Assembly: GCF_000702825.1 (NCBI RefSeq)
Contig: NZ_JNKF01000013.1
Coordinates: 304,947-368,946, forward strand
Source: Prevotella sp. P6B1
GTDB lineage: Bacteria; Bacteroidota; Bacteroidia; Bacteroidales; Bacteroidaceae
Direction of reading: 5' to 3'
Length of the DNA: 64,000 nt
A program made the position numbers and the translations under genes. Position 1 is the stretch's first letter. Each line of letters starts with the position of its first letter. The notes beneath the pieces were generated by a model that searched no databases, was not told where the DNA came from, and saw nothing but the letters and a program-made list of their open reading frames with translations. Positions 39,405-48,959 of this stretch are shown here, piece by piece.

Positions 39405-41089
39405 GCTCTTTCTAATGCTATATTGATGTGCGAGCAAATATTTTCCTCGCCTAACATCTTATCCAATCCCGCCTTATGGAGTACAGCCTGTACTGTTGGG
39501 TTCACCCCCGACAGGACAACCTGGATACCCTCGTTCTGGCTCATGGCACAGAGGTTGGTCAGGTTGTGTATACCTGTAGAATCCACGAAAGGCACCTTAC
39601 GCATACGGATGATACGGACCTTAGGACGCTGGTGCCCCATGGTACTCATCAAGTCTTCGAACTTGTTACCGGCACCGAAGAAGTAAGGACCGTTGATCTC
39701 ATACACCTCTACGCCCTCAGGGATGGTCAGGTGCTCCAGATTACCCATCTGGAAGTCACTATCTTCCTCTTCTGGGTCAATCTCGTCGCTGATCACCTTC
39801 ACATCGGTAGTCTCAGCCATACGACGCATGAACAGCAAGCAAGCGCAGATCAGTCCCACCTCGATAGCGATGGTGAGGTCGAAGATGACCGTCAGGAGGA
39901 AGGTCACACAGAGCACAATCACATCGCTCTTGGGGTTCTTCATGATTGAGGCAAACGAGCGCCATCCACTCATATTGTAGCTTACGATAACCAGCACACC
40001 AGCCAGACAAGCCATAGGGATGTACTTGGCGAGCGGCATGAGGAAGAGGAATATGAGCAGCAGCACGGCAGCATGCACAATACCAGCCACAGGTGTACGA
40101 CCACCATTGTTGATATTGGTCATGGTACGCGCGATAGCACCTGTAGCGGGGATACCGCCAAATATAGGACTGGCCAGATTGGCCACACCCTGTGCAATCA
40201 ATTCTGTATTAGAGTCGTGGCGATCGCCAATCACACCGTCGGCCACTGTGGCTGAAAGCAAAGATTCTATAGCACCCAAGATAGCGATGGTAATGGCTGG
40301 CGACACCAGGCCCTTAATCACGTCCCACGACAAGGCGGGCATCTCTGCATCAGGCAACTGGTTCGAAATCGAGAATCTGTCGCCAATGGTTTCAATACTC
40401 GTCACGCCAGCATACTGCTTCAGCAGCAGTGCAGCTATAGTCATCACGATGATGGCAATCAGCGATCCAGGCAGTTTCTTCAGCACACTGTTGTACTTGG
40501 CAATCATTGGCCAGCCAGCAATCACTGCTACAGAGCCAATACCCACAGCCGTACTCCACAGGTCGATTGTGCCGAAGTCGCCAATATAGGCTCCCCATTT
40601 CTCAATGAAGTCGCTGGGCACGCTCTCCATCGTCAGACCAAACAGATCCTTGATCTGTGTGGTAAAGATGGTGAGTGCGATACCACTGGTAAAACCTACT
40701 ACAATAGGATATGGGATATACTTGATGATGGTGCCCAGATGCAGCACTCCAAACATAATCAGGAACACACCTGCCATCAGTGTGGCAATGGTCAGTCCCT
40801 CGAAACCATACTGCTGGATAATACCATAGATAATAATGATAAACGCTCCTGTAGGTCCACCTATCTGTACCTTCGATCCACCCAGCAGCGAGATGATCAG
40901 TCCGGCTACGATAGCGGTGATGATACCCTTCTCAGGGGTTACACCTGATGCGATACCGAATGCGATGGCCAATGGCAGTGCCACGATACCTACGATGATA
41001 CCGGCCAGCAGGTCGGTGGTAAACTGTTGTTTGTTGTAGTGCCGAAGTGTCGACAAAAGTTTCGGCTTGAATGCAAATGTTGTCATCAT
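39389..41089 (-). CDS. SulP-family anion transporter with STAS domain
   Basis: From the ATG at 41089 the protein has 566 residues. The transmembrane part begins with the SulP signature (DLLAGIIVGIVALPLAIAFGIASGVTPEKG) and includes GANLASPIFGGIPATGAIARTMTN-like motifs; the C-terminal STAS domain (about 435-566) contains KVPFVDSTGIHNL. SulP proteins carry sulfate, bicarbonate or dicarboxylates; substrate here is unknown. The longer frame to 41125 would start only a few bases after the transcription start implied by the promoter at 41139-41169, so 41089 (or 41086) is preferred. Confidence 0.92.
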   Translation of the reverse strand: MMTTFAFKPKLLSTLRHYNKQQFTTDLLAGIIVGIVALPLAIAFGIASGVTPEKGIITAIVAGLIISLLGGSKVQIGGPTGAFIIIIYGIIQQYGFEGLTIATLMAGVFLIMFGVLHLGTIIKYIPYPIVVGFTSGIALTIFTTQIKDLFGLTMESVPSDFIEKWGAYIGDFGTIDLWSTAVGIGSVAVIAGWPMIAKYNSVLKKLPGSLIAIIVMTIAALLLKQYAGVTSIETIGDRFSISNQLPDAEMPALSWDVIKGLVSPAITIAILGAIESLLSATVADGVIGDRHDSNTELIAQGVANLASPIFGGIPATGAIARTMTNINNGGRTPVAGIVHAAVLLLIFLFLMPLAKYIPMACLAGVLVIVSYNMSGWRSFASIMKNPKSDVIVLCVTFLLTVIFDLTIAIEVGLICACLLFMRRMAETTDVKVISDEIDPEEEDSDFQMGNLEHLTIPEGVEVYEINGPYFFGAGNKFEDLMSTMGHQRPKVRIIRMRKVPFVDSTGIHNLTNLCAMSQNEGIQVVLSGVNPTVQAVLHKAGLDKMLGEENICSHINIALERAKELV

Positions 41090-41138
41090 CCTTCTATTAA
41101 TCTCTATTAATAAACTTGTTATCATGAAAAAACGGCTG

Positions 41139-41169
41139 CAAAGGTATAAAAAATATAAATCTTCAGCAA
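41139..41169 (-). promoter_or_regulatory. Promoter of sulP
   Basis: On the minus strand TTG (41169-41167), exactly 20 nt, TACCTTTG (41146-41139). Confidence 0.82.
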
Positions 41170-41238
41170 CTTTTGCATGGTTGTATTCTGAAAAACCTTA
41201 TTTTTGTTGCCACATATCAAGTCCTGTTTATGGTGTTA

Positions 41239-41991
41239 CTAAAGAAACAATGTCAACTCTACTGGGCAGTGATCGCTGCCCAGTATTTCGGTATGTATCC
41301 GGGCGTCGTCCATGCGCTCACGCAGACGGTCGCTGATCACAAAATAGTCGATACGCCAGCCAGCGTTCTTCTGTCGCGCCTGGAAGCGGTAGCTCCACCA
41401 CGAATAAGTCACCTGTTCAGGATACTTATAGCGGAAACTGTCAGTAAACCCTTCGCCCAGCAGTTTTGAGAACTGCGCGCGCTCCTGATCAGTAAAGCCG
41501 GCATTCATGCGGTTGGTCTTGGGATTCTTCAGGTCAATCTCCTCGTGGGCCACGTTCAGGTCGCCACACAGGATGACGGGTTTCTTGGCATCGAGCCCCT
41601 TCAGATAGGCACGGAAGTCGTCCTCCCATGTCATACGGTAGTCCAGTCGTTTCAGTCCGTCCTGCGAGTTGGGTGTATAGCAGGTCACCAGATAGAAGTC
41701 GTTCATCTCGAGCGTGATGACGCGCCCCTCATGGTCGTGCTCTTCGATGCCGATGCCATAGGTCACACTCAGCGGATGGTGCTTGGTAAAGATGGCGGTA
41801 CCGCTGTAGCCTTTCTTGTCGGCATAGTTCCAGTAGCTCTCATAACCTTCGAAAGCCAGGTCCAGCTGCCCTGCCTGCATCTTTGTTTCCTGCAGACAGA
41901 AGAAGTCTGCGTCGAGTGTTTTGAACACCTCACTGAATCCCTTACCTTCACACGCCCTCAGGCCGTTCACATTCCAGCTTATCAGTTTCAT
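41239..41991 (-). CDS. xth: Exodeoxyribonuclease III
   Basis: A 250-residue AP endonuclease/exonuclease III. The motifs are complete: [13 protein letters not shown] (Asn7), FFCLQETKM (metal-binding Glu near 34), [25 protein letters not shown] (catalytic Asp/Asn), and the C-terminal [11 protein letters not shown]...[11 protein letters not shown] with the catalytic Asp-His. It functions in base-excision repair. Its first 44 bp overlap the 3' end of the upstream Cache-domain gene in another frame, suggesting coupled expression. Confidence 0.96.
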   Translation of the reverse strand: MKLISWNVNGLRACEGKGFSEVFKTLDADFFCLQETKMQAGQLDLAFEGYESYWNYADKKGYSGTAIFTKHHPLSVTYGIGIEEHDHEGRVITLEMNDFYLVTCYTPNSQDGLKRLDYRMTWEDDFRAYLKGLDAKKPVILCGDLNVAHEEIDLKNPKTNRMNAGFTDQERAQFSKLLGEGFTDSFRYKYPEQVTYSWWSYRFQARQKNAGWRIDYFVISDRLRERMDDARIHTEILGSDHCPVELTLFL

Positions 41992-43063
41992 ATTTCTTCT
42001 TTAATTCTATTCTTATATATACATACGCCACTATAACCAGTAGCAGGATAGCCGCGAGCAGCATTGCCACAATCTTCAGTTCGTAAGCCAGCACCTGCAT
42101 GTCAATCAGTCCGCATGGCACCACCGTCACCATCATCCAGTTGGTATATTTAAGTGGTGTGTAGAACAGGTAGCAGTCCTCGCCCTTGAACAGGTAGCGT
42201 TTGTCGCTCTCCAGACTGCTCAGTCGACCTCCTTTCATTTCTTCCAGCAACAGGGCACGCTCCTGTGGTGTATGGCCTTTCACATAGTCGTAGAATATGC
42301 CTCTCATCAGATGCCGCTCATCAGGATGGGTAATAAACGTGCCGTCGTAGTTGATGATGAAACTCTGCGACTCCAGGTCGAGCCACTGGTTGAAAAAGGC
42401 GCTATGGGCATTATAGGAACTGTCAGTCTCAGCCAGTTTGTCTGTCAGCCAGTCGAGCGATATGTCGGCTCCCAGCACAGCCACTGGTCTGCCACTCTTC
42501 TCGTGTATGGGCACCATATAGGCAGCCAGTGGAGTTTTGTTGTCGTAGCCATCGTAGAAGGGTTCGCTCCATTCAGCCGTATCACCCTCGATCACGCTCT
42601 TGAACCAGCGTTCGTTCAGGTAGTCAAAGTCCTTGTCGCCCTTCTCGTCAGTCAGTATCTCCTCTGGGTTCTCTGGGTTGCGCCAGGCAAACGGGCAGTA
42701 CTTATGTCCCTTTTTGCGGTAGTAGTCCTTGATAAAGTTCATGCCGCAGCTATGCACACGGTTTCCCTGCCTCACAATACGTGCCATCACGTCCACCTGC
42801 CCATCGGGCTTGTCGAGGGTCTGTTCTATATAGTACACATTGTTTGTAACCTGCACATACACATCCGACAGCACCCGTCGCGTGTATTCATAGTTTATCA
42901 GCATCTTGTGGTGATAGGTCTCGCAATATAGCGCCGACATTTTCTGCGACGTATTCGTGAATATCAGATACGACACCCCAGCCATCAAGACCAGCCCCCA
43001 TACCAAGAGTCTGACGGCAATCTTCCTTGCTAATGATTTCGGTTCTTTCTTCATATTGCCCAT
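41948..43063 (-). CDS. Membrane dCache sensor protein without output domain
   Basis: A 371-residue protein (an internal ATG at 43054 is an alternative start). It has a membrane helix near residues 17-36, a large extracytoplasmic region with dCache features ([85 protein letters not shown]), a second helix near 335-356, and then only ~15 charged cytoplasmic residues. Related sensors end in kinase, cyclase or SpoIIE phosphatase domains, absent here. The end overlaps xth by 44 bp, so it may be a truncated sensor or a stand-alone ligand-binding subunit. Confidence 0.8.
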   Translation of the reverse strand: MGNMKKEPKSLARKIAVRLLVWGLVLMAGVSYLIFTNTSQKMSALYCETYHHKMLINYEYTRRVLSDVYVQVTNNVYYIEQTLDKPDGQVDVMARIVRQGNRVHSCGMNFIKDYYRKKGHKYCPFAWRNPENPEEILTDEKGDKDFDYLNERWFKSVIEGDTAEWSEPFYDGYDNKTPLAAYMVPIHEKSGRPVAVLGADISLDWLTDKLAETDSSYNAHSAFFNQWLDLESQSFIINYDGTFITHPDERHLMRGIFYDYVKGHTPQERALLLEEMKGGRLSSLESDKRYLFKGEDCYLFYTPLKYTNWMMVTVVPCGLIDMQVLAYELKIVAMLLAAILLLVIVAYVYIRIELKKKYETDKLECERPEGV

Positions 43064-43150
43064 TCTTTAGTTTTTTTTCTCGAAGTGCTGGCACTGCCCC
43101 CTACAGCACCAGCACTTTATAGATGTACAGATCATAAAGATCTGCGATGT

Positions 43151-44560
43151 CTACTTCTTTTCAGCCTTGGCAGCCTTAGCCTTGGCAGGCGCCTTCTTGG
43201 CAGCAGGCTTCTCAGCCTTGGCAGCAGCTTTGGCAGCAGTCTTCTTGGCAGGCTTCTCGCCCCCCTCCAGCTTCTCAATCTTAGCCTTCAATCGGGTAAT
43301 CTCCTTATCCTTCATCTCAATCTCGTCGCCCTGGTTCTTGATGGTAGTCAGCAGACCTTCGAGCTCATCGTTATCGATGTCGAGTGGATAGAGAGCGTTT
43401 ACTCTGTTGATGAAGTCGCCCAGGATGTTCATATAGTTGGTGAAGGCATCAAACGGTCCGCTGTAGATACCACGGTCCAGTCCTACGTTAGAGGGCTTGG
43501 TGGTCATGAAGCGGAAGTTGTTCGAGGCCTGCAGATAATCCCAGTCCTGATTGATGCGGGGATCGTTGGCGATACGCAGACGATCGGCCACGCTGTAGAG
43601 CTTATTGAAAGCCTCGCGCTGCATGGCGTTACCCAGCCAGCAGCTCACGTCGCGCTCCTCGTCCACCCATGAGAGTGTGTCAGGCACATCGAGCTGACTC
43701 ACGCTCTTGCAGGCCTTGCATATCTCCGTAGGTGTAGAGAAGATGATACCCTTGGCCTGAGCCTGTGCAGGCAGCGCCTTCAGGAAGTCGAGGATATTGC
43801 TCGACAGTGGCTGGGCGATACCCAGAGCCGAGAGTTCCATGAAGATATTGATGATCTGCTCCTCTTCAGGCAGACGTGCAATGCGGTCGATATAGGCATC
43901 GGCAAAGAGTGGATAGCCATCCCACTCCGAGTTGTTGAAGCGCAGCGAGATATCGTCAGAGAGTTCGATGTCGCGCAGCAACAGCTTCAGGTTTGGTGCC
44001 AGATTGCAGTGATATACATAGTGCGGACTCTTCCAGCCGAGCACGTGTTTGGCCCCCTCGGTGAGCATACCCTTGAAGCCCATCGATGCCACCTGGGCAC
44101 CGATATCGTCGCTATAGATGAGCGAAGAGTTACGCAGCACGGTTGGCTTCTTGCCAAACAGCTCCTCAATCTTAGCACACTGCTTCTTCACATCGACAGC
44201 AAACGAATCAGGGTTGGCCAACGACGACAGGCCGTGGCTGTAAGGCTCAGCCAGGAACTCCACGCAACCAGTCTCGTTCATGGCCTGCAGCTTCTCGAGC
44301 ACCTGTGGAGCATGCATCTCCAACTGCTCGATACCAGTACCTGAGAGACTGAATGCCACCTTGAAGAACTTGCCGTGCTCCTTGATCATGTCGTGCAGGG
44401 CATTGAGCGCAGGCATGTATGAGCGCTCGGCGATATCGCTGATGCTACGCTCGTTCTCGTAGTCATCGTAATAATAATGATCAGTGCCGATATCGAAGAA
44501 ACGGTAACGTTTCAGATGAACGATCTGATGTATCTCGAAATATAAACAAATTGTTTTCAT
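43151..44560 (-). CDS. Glycoside hydrolase family 57 alpha-amylase-type enzyme with basic tail
   Basis: The 469-residue GH57 enzyme begins at the family's N-terminal motif (CLYFEIHQIVHL), with AFSLSGTGIEQL, CVEFLAEPYSHGLSSL and LRNSSLIYSDDIGAQVASMGFKGML carrying the conserved motifs. A coiled coil (about 395-430) leads to a Lys/Ala/Pro-rich tail of about 35 residues (AKKTAAKAAAKAEKPAAKK...) that resembles histone H1 tails and is unusual for an enzyme. With the GT4 and debranching genes upstream it forms a Bacteroidota glycogen-metabolism cluster; it acts on alpha-1,4-glucan in the cytoplasm (no signal peptide). Confidence 0.92.
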   Translation of the reverse strand: MKTICLYFEIHQIVHLKRYRFFDIGTDHYYYDDYENERSISDIAERSYMPALNALHDMIKEHGKFFKVAFSLSGTGIEQLEMHAPQVLEKLQAMNETGCVEFLAEPYSHGLSSLANPDSFAVDVKKQCAKIEELFGKKPTVLRNSSLIYSDDIGAQVASMGFKGMLTEGAKHVLGWKSPHYVYHCNLAPNLKLLLRDIELSDDISLRFNNSEWDGYPLFADAYIDRIARLPEEEQIINIFMELSALGIAQPLSSNILDFLKALPAQAQAKGIIFSTPTEICKACKSVSQLDVPDTLSWVDEERDVSCWLGNAMQREAFNKLYSVADRLRIANDPRINQDWDYLQASNNFRFMTTKPSNVGLDRGIYSGPFDAFTNYMNILGDFINRVNALYPLDIDNDELEGLLTTIKNQGDEIEMKDKEITRLKAKIEKLEGGEKPAKKTAAKAAAKAEKPAAKKAPAKAKAAKAEKK

Positions 44561-44611
44561 AACTTTACTTTTTTACCTTTTTCCCTTTTTACTTTTTTAC
44601 CTTTTTACCTT
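44561..44611. repeat. T-rich low-complexity spacer
   Basis: Several near copies of TTTTTACC/TTTTTCCC in tandem between the GH57 and GT4 genes; looks like slippage-prone simple sequence rather than a defined site. Confidence 0.6.
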
Positions 44612-45883
44612 TTACTGTTCCCAGCCGAGGGTACGGAGATAGAGTGTACGGATCCATGCCCCCACCTTCTCCCACGTAATCTGGTCAACCTCCTTCTTAC
44701 CCTCGTCCTTGAGGTAGTTGAAGAGCGACTCATTGTGGCAGATAGAGTAGATGGCATCAGCCAGTGCGTGGATGTCCCAGTAGTCAACCTTGATACAGTT
44801 ATCCAATATCTCAGCGCACCCCGACTGTTTCGAGATAATCGAAGGCGTGCCGCACTGCATGGCCTCGAGCGGCGAGATGCCAAAGGGTTCACTGACAGAA
44901 GGCATGACATACACATCAGAGTTCTTCAGGCACTCGTACACCTGCTTGCCGCGCATAAAGCCAGGGAAGTGGAATCTATCGGCAATACCACGCTCGGCAG
45001 CCAGCTGGATCATAGCGTCCATCATATCACCCGAGCCAGCCATACAGAAACGCACGTTGCGCGTACGGTGCAGCACCATGGTAGCGGCCTCAACAAAGTA
45101 CTCGGGTCCCTTCTGCATGGTGATACGTCCTAAGAAGGTAACCACCTTCTCCTTGCCCGTATGGTCGGCACGTGGAATATCCTGATACTCCTGAGGCAAG
45201 GGGTACACAGCATTGTGAACGGTGAAGCACTTGCGTGGGTCCTGATGATACTGGTTGATAACCGTCTGACGGGTCAGCTCGGATACACACATAATGCAGT
45301 CGGCCCAGTCCATACCGTTCTTCTCGATGCTGTACACAGTAGGATTCACCTTACCACGCGAGCGGTCGAAGTCGGTAGCATGTACATGGATACAGAGAGG
45401 TTTGCCACTCACCTGCTTGGCATGTATACCAGCAGGGAAGGTAAGCCAGTCGTGTGCGTGAATGATATCGAACTCCTCGGCACGTGCCACCTGTCCGGCA
45501 ATGATCGAGTAGTTATTGATCTCCTCGTGCAGGTTGCCAGGATAACCTCCAGCAAACTCCATAGCACCCAGATCATTCACATTCATATAATTAAAGTCGG
45601 CGTAGATATGGTCGCGCAACTTGAAATAGTAGTCGGGGTCCATAATATGGCCCACGCGCTGCTTCACATAGTCCCAGCTGACGTCGCGATAGGCAATGGG
45701 CACAGCGTTCATGGCAACGATACGGCAGGCGTGCTGGCTCTCATCGCCGAAGGGGTGAGGCAGGCACAGCACCGTCTCGATATCGCCCTGAGCCTTCAGG
45801 CCCTCCGAGATACCATAGTTAGCGGTGGCCAATCCACCGAATACATGAGGAGGATACTCCCATCCAAACATTAATACTTTCAT
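44612..45883 (-). CDS. Glycosyltransferase family 4, glycogen-synthase-like
   Basis: The 423-residue GT-B enzyme starts MKVLMFGWEYPPHVFGGLATANYG, the acceptor-side motif of starch/glycogen synthase-like GT4 proteins. The donor-binding C-terminal half carries VVTFLGRITMQKGPEYFVEA and the E-x7-E motif SEPFGISPLEAMQCGTPSI. Cytoplasmic. Located between debranching enzyme and GH57 with 12- and ~50-bp gaps, it most likely elongates glycogen from a nucleotide sugar; a different glucan acceptor cannot be excluded. Confidence 0.9.
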   Translation of the reverse strand: MKVLMFGWEYPPHVFGGLATANYGISEGLKAQGDIETVLCLPHPFGDESQHACRIVAMNAVPIAYRDVSWDYVKQRVGHIMDPDYYFKLRDHIYADFNYMNVNDLGAMEFAGGYPGNLHEEINNYSIIAGQVARAEEFDIIHAHDWLTFPAGIHAKQVSGKPLCIHVHATDFDRSRGKVNPTVYSIEKNGMDWADCIMCVSELTRQTVINQYHQDPRKCFTVHNAVYPLPQEYQDIPRADHTGKEKVVTFLGRITMQKGPEYFVEAATMVLHRTRNVRFCMAGSGDMMDAMIQLAAERGIADRFHFPGFMRGKQVYECLKNSDVYVMPSVSEPFGISPLEAMQCGTPSIISKQSGCAEILDNCIKVDYWDIHALADAIYSICHNESLFNYLKDEGKKEVDQITWEKVGAWIRTLYLRTLGWEQ

Positions 45884-45895
45884 AGCGTTTCCTCC

Positions 45896-47845
45896 TTACT
45901 TTTGATATGAATATTTTTCCATCAACTTGAGCGTGCGGAGAATCTCGGCCACGTTCATGGCAAACGACATGGCGCCACGTCCATGGAATGGCGGGTTACC
46001 GTCGAACAGCTCAGAGATGGTGCCGATGGCATGATAGTCCATCTCGTCCTCATAGCCCACCATCTGTCGCTCCACGAAACTCAGGCGCGAACGCTTGTAT
46101 AGCCTCAGACAGGCCTCCAGGTAGAATCCGCCCAGCCAAGGCCATGCAGTGCCCTGGTGGTAGGCATAGTCGCGCTGCGTCTGCGGCCCCACATAGATGG
46201 GGTTATAGCCGCCGCTCTTAGGCGACAGCGAGCGGAGTCCCTTCGGTGTGAGCAGCTCGCGCGTACAGATATCAACCACGCTTTTCATCTGCTGCTGGTT
46301 CAGTGGCGAGTAGTCGAGCGCCACAGCGAATATCATGTTGGGGCGAACACTCCAGTCCATCATCGTGCCATCCACGTAGTCGAGCAGATAGCCGTACTCG
46401 TTGACGAAAGTCTCAATAAACGATTCCTTCACCTTGGCAGCCAGCGCCTCAATCTTCTCGGCACCTGCCGTATCGCCCTTCTCGCTGGCCATCAGTGCGC
46501 AGAACTTCAGGGCGTTGTACCACAGGGCATTAAACTCTACGATATAGCCGGAGCGAGGCACCACGGGCCTGCCGTTGGCAGTAGAGTTCATCCAGGTCAC
46601 AGCCTTATCCTTTCCGTTCGAGTAGAGCAAGCCATTGTCATCCAGGCGCAGGTTGGGATGCTTGCCATCCAGAATGTACTTGATAATCTTGTGCAGCAGC
46701 TTGCCGTACATCTCAAAGCACTTGTCACGGCCCACCTCCTTGGCGTATTGCTGCATGGCCCATACGGCCCACAGGGGCACATCGGGCTGTTCCATCTCGT
46801 AGATCTTGCCACTGAGAGGCTTCTCATCCATAAAGGCGCGCAGGTCGCGCTCAGCGGTTTTCATCACCTTCTCGAAATAGTCGGTCTCGCCGATAGCGAG
46901 GGTCAGTCCCGGCAGGGCGATGAATGTATCGCGGGCACGGCACTTGAACCAAGGATAGCCAGCCAGCAGATAGCGGTCGTGGTTTTTCTCCTTGCGGTGG
47001 AACTGGTGTGCGGCAGTCACTAAGCAATGGTAGAAATTATCGCGTGGCACACGGTCGTTCACCTCGTCGTCGAACAGTTTCTTCATGGCCGATGGCTTGA
47101 TGGCCGAAGTCGATCCCGAGAAGATGATGCTCTCGCCCTTCTTGATAGGCATGTCGAAATAGCCAGGCACGTAGAGGTCCTCGTTCGAAGCGTAGCCACG
47201 CTCCTGCTCCTTAGGATACTCTACGCCACGATACCAGTCGGGCTGGAAAACGAATTCATTTTTCTTTGAGAACTGCATGTACAGATCGGGGTAGCCGGCA
47301 TACATACAGGTTTTGATACCGTTATCAACGGTGCTGTACTCTCGACTGGCGGTGGCGTTCTCATGGGTAAACTGTCGCACGCTGCGGAACGCCAGGAAGG
47401 GTCGGAAACGCAGGGTGGTGGCCGAGTGGGCATCAACCAGCGTGTAGCGTATCAGGATACGATCCTCGTAGTGCTGGAAGATCACCTCCTTCTTCAGGAT
47501 CACGCCGCCGACACGATAAGTAGTAGTAGGCACCTTGGTGGCATCGAACTCACGGATGTACTTGTGTCCGTTTGGACTGAAATTGTTGCCTTGATACTTG
47601 TGCAGGCCGAGGTTGAACTCAGCGCCATGCTGGATCACCGTGCAGTCGAGCGATGATAAGAGCACGTGGTTCTCATCGTCGAGCTCAGGCACAGGCACCA
47701 CCAGCAGTCCATGGTATTTGCGCGTGTTACAGTCTACCAGTGTAGAGCTGCTGTAGGCGCCCGAACGGTTGGTTCGGAGGAACTCACGGACCAGACTTTC
47801 CTGCAGGTTAGTCATCACAGCTTTTTCTAAACGTAGATAGCTCAT
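45896..47845 (-). CDS. Glycogen debranching enzyme (amylo-alpha-1,6-glucosidase type)
   Basis: A 649-residue protein. The N-terminal GDE_N region opens LVREFLRTNRSGAYSSSTLVDCNTRKYHGLLVV; the C-terminal (alpha/alpha)6 barrel carries YPWFKCRARDTFIALPGLTL and, near the end, GTAWPWLGGFYLEACLR, matching bacterial GDE (GH133-like) enzymes. It removes alpha-1,6 branch glucosyl units from glycogen. First gene of the glycogen trio, with a consensus promoter at 47894-47923. Confidence 0.92.
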   Translation of the reverse strand: MSYLRLEKAVMTNLQESLVREFLRTNRSGAYSSSTLVDCNTRKYHGLLVVPVPELDDENHVLLSSLDCTVIQHGAEFNLGLHKYQGNNFSPNGHKYIREFDATKVPTTTYRVGGVILKKEVIFQHYEDRILIRYTLVDAHSATTLRFRPFLAFRSVRQFTHENATASREYSTVDNGIKTCMYAGYPDLYMQFSKKNEFVFQPDWYRGVEYPKEQERGYASNEDLYVPGYFDMPIKKGESIIFSGSTSAIKPSAMKKLFDDEVNDRVPRDNFYHCLVTAAHQFHRKEKNHDRYLLAGYPWFKCRARDTFIALPGLTLAIGETDYFEKVMKTAERDLRAFMDEKPLSGKIYEMEQPDVPLWAVWAMQQYAKEVGRDKCFEMYGKLLHKIIKYILDGKHPNLRLDDNGLLYSNGKDKAVTWMNSTANGRPVVPRSGYIVEFNALWYNALKFCALMASEKGDTAGAEKIEALAAKVKESFIETFVNEYGYLLDYVDGTMMDWSVRPNMIFAVALDYSPLNQQQMKSVVDICTRELLTPKGLRSLSPKSGGYNPIYVGPQTQRDYAYHQGTAWPWLGGFYLEACLRLYKRSRLSFVERQMVGYEDEMDYHAIGTISELFDGNPPFHGRGAMSFAMNVAEILRTLKLMEKYSYQK

Positions 47846-47893
47846 AGTTCCTGTCTAAAGGTATTTATTAGTGAATATTCAAGTTTGATTTTC

Positions 47894-47923
47894 CAAAGGT
47901 AGGCATTTTTATGCATAGAACAA
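47894..47923 (-). promoter_or_regulatory. Promoter of the glycogen operon
   Basis: Minus-strand TTG (47923-47921), 19 nt, TACCTTTG (47901-47894); start codon 49 bp on. Confidence 0.78.
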
Positions 47924-47963
47924 AGGAATCAAAACCACATTTAACAATTATTGATACTTAAAG

Positions 47964-47991
47964 AAAAAGGGCGCACACTGTTTGCGCACCC
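47964..47991 (-). terminator. Terminator of the lipid kinase gene
   Basis: Minus-strand hairpin GGGTGCGC...GTGCGCCC (47969-47991) followed by five T (47968-47964). Confidence 0.88.
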
Positions 47992-47997
47992 AATCTC

Positions 47998-48936
47998 TTA
48001 ATTTGGTATCAAGAAATTTACAACTTCTTGTTCCACGGTAATCCGGTAGGATCCCACTGGTGTTTTCATCATACGCCCGTCGATGCCCACGATGGCTTTC
48101 TTGGCATAAGTCACCTCCACCTCCTTGGTACGATAGGGATGCACGCTGCGGTGGTTCAGGAAGCGGCCTGTCACCAGCAGCCACAGTCCCTCGATGAGTT
48201 GCACCACCTCGGGATGGTACACCACACTCACGTCGAGCATGCCGTTATATGGCACAGCATTAGGCGTTTGGCCATAGCCAGGCCCCGAGCCTATGCACAC
48301 GGTCATCACCTTGCGTTCAATCACGTCGCTGTTTATCTTCAGCTTCATCTTGTACTCCATGCGGTGGAACAGCATGACGAACACCGACACCAGGAAAGAG
48401 AGGGTGTGCGAGCCGAACAACCGACGGGTCTGACGGCGCAGATTCATAATGTCGGCAGTCAGTCCGATATTAATACAATTCAGGAAATAGCGATGGCACT
48501 TGGCACCCAGCTTGTTGGTATAGCGTATGCAGCCCAGGTCGATCTTGCGCACGCGGCGCTGCATCAACCAGTCGATGGTCTGCTCTATCTTGTCATCATC
48601 GAAATCCCAGAACTTGGCGAAGTCGTTAAGCAGACCGTTGGGTATCACGCCGATGGCTATCTCGTCGCGCACAGCCTTCTCCTCCATCATCAGGCAGTTC
48701 ACCGCATCGTTGAGTGCCGAGTCGCCGCCCACAATGACAATGGTCTTGTAGCCGTTCTGAATCATCATCTTCACCAGTCGTTCCACACTTTCAACCGTTT
48801 CGCTCTGCACAAAGTCGTAGAGCACATGACGCTCGTCGAGCGCCTTCTGGATTCTCTCCCAACGCTTGCGCGAGTTGAAGAGTAAGCCGGTCTTTGGGCA
48901 ATACAATATGCCCCATCTTGTTGTTTCTACTGCCAT
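47998..48936 (-). CDS. Diacylglycerol kinase-family lipid kinase
   Basis: A 312-residue DAGK_cat-family protein: the nucleotide-binding motif VIVGGDSALNDAVN (about 77-90; a GGDGT-type loop with Ser for Gly), IAIGVIPNGLLNDFAKFW, and a C-terminal beta-sandwich ending GIDGRMMKTPVGSYRITVEQEVVNFLIP. Known relatives (YegS, DgkB) phosphorylate membrane lipids such as diacylglycerol. GGDSA differs from the usual GGDGT. It lies 24 bp downstream of miaA on the same strand. Confidence 0.85.
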   Translation of the reverse strand: MAVETTRWGILYCPKTGLLFNSRKRWERIQKALDERHVLYDFVQSETVESVERLVKMMIQNGYKTIVIVGGDSALNDAVNCLMMEEKAVRDEIAIGVIPNGLLNDFAKFWDFDDDKIEQTIDWLMQRRVRKIDLGCIRYTNKLGAKCHRYFLNCINIGLTADIMNLRRQTRRLFGSHTLSFLVSVFVMLFHRMEYKMKLKINSDVIERKVMTVCIGSGPGYGQTPNAVPYNGMLDVSVVYHPEVVQLIEGLWLLVTGRFLNHRSVHPYRTKEVEVTYAKKAIVGIDGRMMKTPVGSYRITVEQEVVNFLIPN

Positions 48937-48959
48937 AGTTATTTATTGAACTTTGAACT

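Noticed and set aside
43083..43117. AAGTGCTGG...CCAGCACTT hairpin as a terminator between the Cache and GH57 genes
   Set aside because: No T-tract follows on either strand; retained only as an inverted repeat of unknown meaning.
46157..47023. 288-codon open frame on the plus strand
   Set aside because: Antisense to the debranching enzyme; His/Gln-rich composition typical of a shadow frame.
48028..48885. 285-codon open frame on the plus strand
   Set aside because: Antisense to the lipid kinase; no domain or start signal.
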